Below are positions 60,725 through 64,000 of a stretch of 64,000 nucleotides of DNA, piece after piece. Numbering within the stretch: position 1 is the stretch's first letter; the number at the start of each line of letters is the position of its first letter. The notes below the pieces were generated by a model. It was not told where the DNA came from, made no database searches, and saw only the letters and a list, made by a program, of their open reading frames with translations. This stretch comes from Marinobacter salarius (lineage in GTDB: Bacteria > Pseudomonadota > Gammaproteobacteria > Pseudomonadales > Oleiphilaceae): positions 3,906,001-3,970,000 of the forward strand of contig NZ_CP136693.1 of the NCBI RefSeq assembly GCF_032922745.1, written 5' to 3'. Position numbers and translations under genes: made by a program.

Positions 60725-63375
60725 GCCAGTACAATCCCCGTCATGACATCAAAGCTCTGCTAGAGGCCGCCCAGCTCTGGAAGGACCAATGCCTCCTGGA
60801 TGACGGCCCTTTGCTGGGTGATGGCAAGTATTGGAGCAGTGCCAAACTGGCGGAGCTGGATCAGCGCTTTATTCAGAATCCCCAGGAGGGCGACGAGAGC
60901 TACTTCGACAAACTGGCGCTACAGCTGTCGGATGCCACCCCCGAGGCCATCAAATTGATGGCAGAGCTGAACTGGTTGTTGCTGCTGTTCTCCACCAACA
61001 TCAAGCCGGGTACCAAGCGGGATCTGGTGCGCAATATCTGGGAGTTATCCGGCGACACGCTACCAGAAAACTGGCTACAGGAAGACGCGACCCTCTCAGG
61101 AGCCGGGAGTACAGGTACTGGCTACAACACCTTGCGGTGGCGTGAGTTAGTGTTCCTGATCGAAATGATGAAAGCTTTTAAGGCCCTGGCACCCGAGGCC
61201 CAACGCCAGACACTGGAAAATCCCTGGTCCTTTGCAGACTGGCTGGAAAGCATTCCGGATGCCAAGGCAAGACAGTTTCGCCATATCATCTGCTTCCTGC
61301 TCTATCCCGATCACTTTGAGTCCATATCCGTGGGCAGTGACAAGAAAGAAATAGCCCGGGTGCTCGGCGACCTACCCAAAGCCAAGCTCAAAGCAATGAG
61401 CAACCGGGAAGTGGATGAAACGCTGCTGGAGATACGCAAACAGTTGGAAGAGCAGGAGGAGCAAAGCGTTGATTTTTACGCCTCACCCTGGATCGACCAA
61501 TGGCGCCCCTCGCCGCGGGTATGGCTAATGGCCTGGAACCCGGAGAACTGGGAGTGGAAGTCCTTTCAGGATGACCGGCTTCGGGTTGCACGTGGCGAGA
61601 ATGTCACCCTACCCTGGCGCACCGCTTCCAAGCAGTTAAAAGAGGGCGACACCGCTTACCTTGTGAGACTGGGTGAAGAGCCGAAAGGTCTGGTCGCCCG
61701 GGGCACAGTGACCAGCGAACCCTATGACGATGCCCATTACGACCCGGATTTGGCGGACAAAGGCGAGAAAGCACTGTACGTGGACATCACACTGACCGAT
61801 CTGCGTGATCCAAAGGCAGAGCCCTACATTAGTCTGGCGGACCTGAAAGCCGGCACTGTGGATAGCCAGAACTGGACACCGCAAGGCTCTGGTATCGAAA
61901 TCAAACCCAGGTCCGCGAAGCTCGTGGCGGGCCTCTGGAACAAGTTGCCGCCTGTAAAGGTGATAGAGGCTAATCAGCCTACGTCTCGGCAACAGGCCAT
62001 CAATATCGGCAGACCGGTGAATCAGATTTTCTACGGGCCACCCGGCACAGGCAAAACCCATCATTGGCGTAATCACATCCAGCCAAAATATGAACGGGCC
62101 GCCAGCCAGGTCTCAACGGGCGAATGGCTGGAAGAGCAGTTGGCCAATACGTCCTGGTGGGAGGCCGTGGCGTTAGCCCTCGCAGACCTGACCCAGAAGG
62201 GAAAAAGTGCAACGGTCAACGAACTGTTGCTGCACCCTTACTTCAAGGCAAAGACTCGGGTGCAAGGCCGTGTTGGCAGCAATAACCTCCGCGCCCAGTG
62301 CTGGGCCGCATTGCAGAGCCACACGGTAATGGAATCGGAAACCGTCAACTACTCACCGGATAAACGCCAGCCTCCGCTTATCTTTGACAAGAAACCCGGT
62401 GGACAATGGATCTTCGCCGGTGACTGGGAGGAAGCCGGAGAAGGTCTTCGTGAGCAGCTGAAAAAACTGCAGTCGGGGCCTCAGAATGAGGAAAGCCGGA
62501 TCAAACGACACCTGACCGTGACCTTCCACCAGTCCTACAGCTACGAGGACTTTGTGGAAGGCATCCGGCCGCAAACCACTGCCGAGGGCGGTATCAGCTA
62601 TGAAGTACGGGATGGCCTTTTCAAAGCTTTCTGCAACAGGGCTCGGCAAGACCCGAACCAACGCTACGCTTTGTTCATCGATGAAATCAACCGGGGCAAC
62701 ATATCCCGCATCTTTGGTGAGCTGATCACCCTGATCGAGGCCGACAAACGGGCCTGGTGGGATGAGGAGGGCCAGCTTGTGGACGGCATGGAGATCACCC
62801 TGCCCTATTCTGGTGAGCGCTTTGGTGTGCCGAAGAACTTGGACATCTACGCTACCATGAACACCGCTGATCGCTCCATTGCCCTGATGGACGCGGCTCT
62901 ACGCCGGCGCTTCCGGTTTATTGAGCTGATGCCGGAGCCAAAACAGATTACCGGCAACCAGGGGGATGGTTACATACCGGATGGTGAAGGAGGCTTGCTG
63001 AGCCTGCGCGACCTGCTGAATGCCATTAACCTACGCCTGCGTTATCTGCTGCACCGGGACCAGACCTTCGGGCACGCCTACTTCATGGAAGTGAAGGATA
63101 TCGACAGCCTGCGACATGCCATGGTCTACGACATCATCCCCATGCTGACGGAATACTTTTATGACGACTGGCAGCAGATTCGCCGGGTGCTGGCGGACGA
63201 CACAGCACCGGCCGAGCATCAGATTATTACCCGCAAGATTCTGGACCCCGGCCAGCTGTTTGCCGGCGCAGATGTGGATCTGCCAGAAAAACCCGACTTT
63301 CGAGTGAAACAGCCAGGACATATCACACCGGATGCTCTGCGCAAGGTCTATGAATCGCTGGAAACACCGGTATGA
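60721..63375 (+). CDS. mcrB: McrB-like GTPase with EVE-type reader domain
   Basis: An 884-residue protein. After an N-terminal helical domain (about 1-250) comes a region with WLMAWNPENWEW, then EEPKGLVARGTVTSEP (about 265-430): an EVE/PUA-like fold known to bind modified cytosine. The AAA+ McrB domain then has Walker A GPPGTGKT (439-446), IDEINRGN (Walker B) and the McrB signature MNTADRS (713-719). In McrBC the GTPase senses modified DNA and drives McrC. The ATG overlaps the methyltransferase stop by 4 bp. Confidence 0.88.
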   Translation: MSQYNPRHDIKALLEAAQLWKDQCLLDDGPLLGDGKYWSSAKLAELDQRFIQNPQEGDESYFDKLALQLSDATPEAIKLMAELNWLLLLFSTNIKPGTKRDLVRNIWELSGDTLPENWLQEDATLSGAGSTGTGYNTLRWRELVFLIEMMKAFKALAPEAQRQTLENPWSFADWLESIPDAKARQFRHIICFLLYPDHFESISVGSDKKEIARVLGDLPKAKLKAMSNREVDETLLEIRKQLEEQEEQSVDFYASPWIDQWRPSPRVWLMAWNPENWEWKSFQDDRLRVARGENVTLPWRTASKQLKEGDTAYLVRLGEEPKGLVARGTVTSEPYDDAHYDPDLADKGEKALYVDITLTDLRDPKAEPYISLADLKAGTVDSQNWTPQGSGIEIKPRSAKLVAGLWNKLPPVKVIEANQPTSRQQAINIGRPVNQIFYGPPGTGKTHHWRNHIQPKYERAASQVSTGEWLEEQLANTSWWEAVALALADLTQKGKSATVNELLLHPYFKAKTRVQGRVGSNNLRAQCWAALQSHTVMESETVNYSPDKRQPPLIFDKKPGGQWIFAGDWEEAGEGLREQLKKLQSGPQNEESRIKRHLTVTFHQSYSYEDFVEGIRPQTTAEGGISYEVRDGLFKAFCNRARQDPNQRYALFIDEINRGNISRIFGELITLIEADKRAWWDEEGQLVDGMEITLPYSGERFGVPKNLDIYATMNTADRSIALMDAALRRRFRFIELMPEPKQITGNQGDGYIPDGEGGLLSLRDLLNAINLRLRYLLHRDQTFGHAYFMEVKDIDSLRHAMVYDIIPMLTEYFYDDWQQIRRVLADDTAPAEHQIITRKILDPGQLFAGADVDLPEKPDFRVKQPGHITPDALRKVYESLETPV

Positions 63376-64000
63376 AACTGGTCAGCGCCGTTGAACATAG
63401 CTGGCTGAGTATCGGCAAGGACGATGACATAACGGCGGAGGAAGCTGATGCCCTGGCCGCCGCCGGGAGCATACTGCCCAAGAATTGCCTTGAGTGGAGC
63501 CGGAACCGGGTTAAGTTCCGGCAGTTCTGCGGCGTGGTACAAATTCAACAACGACTACAGATCGAGATCCTGCCCAAGGTTTTCCCCCATCAAACACCTG
63601 AGCAGCAACGCACGACTCTGATCGAAATGCTGGACACTGCCGGCGACATCGAGGGCTTGAGTACCCAGCAGGCCGGACTCGCAACCAGCAGCCATCGCTT
63701 ACTGGATGTGTTTATTCGCTACTATCTGAAACTGCTGGAAATACAGCTGCAACAAGGCTTGCTAAGGGACTATCGTGATGTGGACGATACGCTCGACCAA
63801 GTGCGCGGTCGCATTGATCTGATCCGCCAGCAGCGGGAAAACCTGTTCAAGCCGCAGCGCCTGGCTTGCCGATTCAATGAGCTGGTTGTAGATATTCCTG
63901 TGAACAGGCTTTTACACACCGCCCTGCTCTGCATGACCAATCTTGCAAGTTCGCCCATGCTTCGCCAACACATCCAGAGCATGCGGATGCGCTTTGGCGG
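63372..64000 (+). CDS. mcrC: McrC-like protein (cut by window end)
   Basis: The first 209 codons of a McrC-family protein, overlapping mcrB by 4 bp. Visible are the N-terminal wHTH-like part (KNCLEWSRNRVKFRQFCGVV) and the central McrC region (RDYRDVDDTLDQVRGRIDLI, ACRFNELVVDIPVNRLL). The C-terminal PD-(D/E)xK nuclease that cuts DNA in this family would lie beyond the window, so it could not be checked. Confidence 0.85.
   Translation, partial: MKLVSAVEHSWLSIGKDDDITAEEADALAAAGSILPKNCLEWSRNRVKFRQFCGVVQIQQRLQIEILPKVFPHQTPEQQRTTLIEMLDTAGDIEGLSTQQAGLATSSHRLLDVFIRYYLKLLEIQLQQGLLRDYRDVDDTLDQVRGRIDLIRQQRENLFKPQRLACRFNELVVDIPVNRLLHTALLCMTNLASSPMLRQHIQSMRMRFG

Larger units (their letters stand above)
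48086..64000. other. Defense island inserted in mutS (right end outside window)
   Basis: The region from the broken mutS onward holds only the five-gene defense operon and a short AT-rich left end. At 48138-48159 there are two direct copies of AACCTACACT separated by two bases, near the probable left boundary. No integrase, transposase or right end is present in the window. It is a genomic island by position and content; how it entered mutS is not known. Confidence 0.7.

Noticed and set aside
48379..64000. CRISPR array in the island
   Set aside because: No regularly spaced repeats and no cas genes were seen.

Overview
The window looks like a chromosome segment of a marine gammaproteobacterium, most like Marinobacter. 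This is judged from gene order and protein character (thrS-infC-rpmI-rplT-pheS-pheT-ihfA-merR, recA next to pncC and a divergent mutS start, a BCCT transporter, a TAXI-TRAP transporter, and a DUF1329/YCF48/RND cluster). No database search was possible, so the genus is an inference.

Layout. 1-2436: the 5' end of a BCCT transporter, an FMN-binding glutamate-synthase-like protein and tRNA-Pro(GGG). 2578-6876: a LuxO-type sigma-54 response regulator and a soluble hybrid histidine kinase, divergent and separated by a complete IS3-family element. 6917-9193: a VOC protein and a 1.8-kb group II (class C-like) intron placed directly after the merR terminator. 9195-16614: the translation operon (minus strand) with a rare ATT start for infC. 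16717-25739: a TRAP-TAXI transporter, then an RND/YCF48/DUF1329 exporter-like cluster. 25925-34042: pepN, DUF2797, DUF1315, a rhomboid protease, a phosphoesterase, nadK and an unknown coiled-coil protein. In the gap upstream of the DUF1315 gene lies a Fur box on a sigma-70 promoter, followed by about 90 nt and an intrinsic terminator, which is a good candidate iron-responsive small RNA. 34256-42269: fadH-like reductase, two AraC regulators, tRNA-Asp, a 28-residue acidic peptide, a MaoC protein and a FixLJ-like two-component pair. 42329-47958: a Lon-like protease, PilZ, flavodoxin-like protein, recA (with LexA box) and pncC.

48041-64000 is the most interesting part. The first 15 codons of mutS start at 48041, divergent from pncC, and then stop matching MutS: the gene is cut by an inserted island. 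The island carries a tightly coupled operon whose genes overlap by 4 bp: a 1750-residue DEAH helicase with DUF1998 and a C-terminal Vsr/DUF559-like nuclease segment, a SNF2-type helicase, a 1414-residue N6-adenine methyltransferase, an EVE-domain McrB GTPase, and McrC (cut by the window end). The first three resemble components of DISARM class 1 (DrmA/DrmB, DrmD, DrmMI); the last two are a type IV McrBC restriction system. The combined arrangement reads as a composite anti-phage system that may not be well described. Its far end, any integrase and the rest of mutS lie outside the window.
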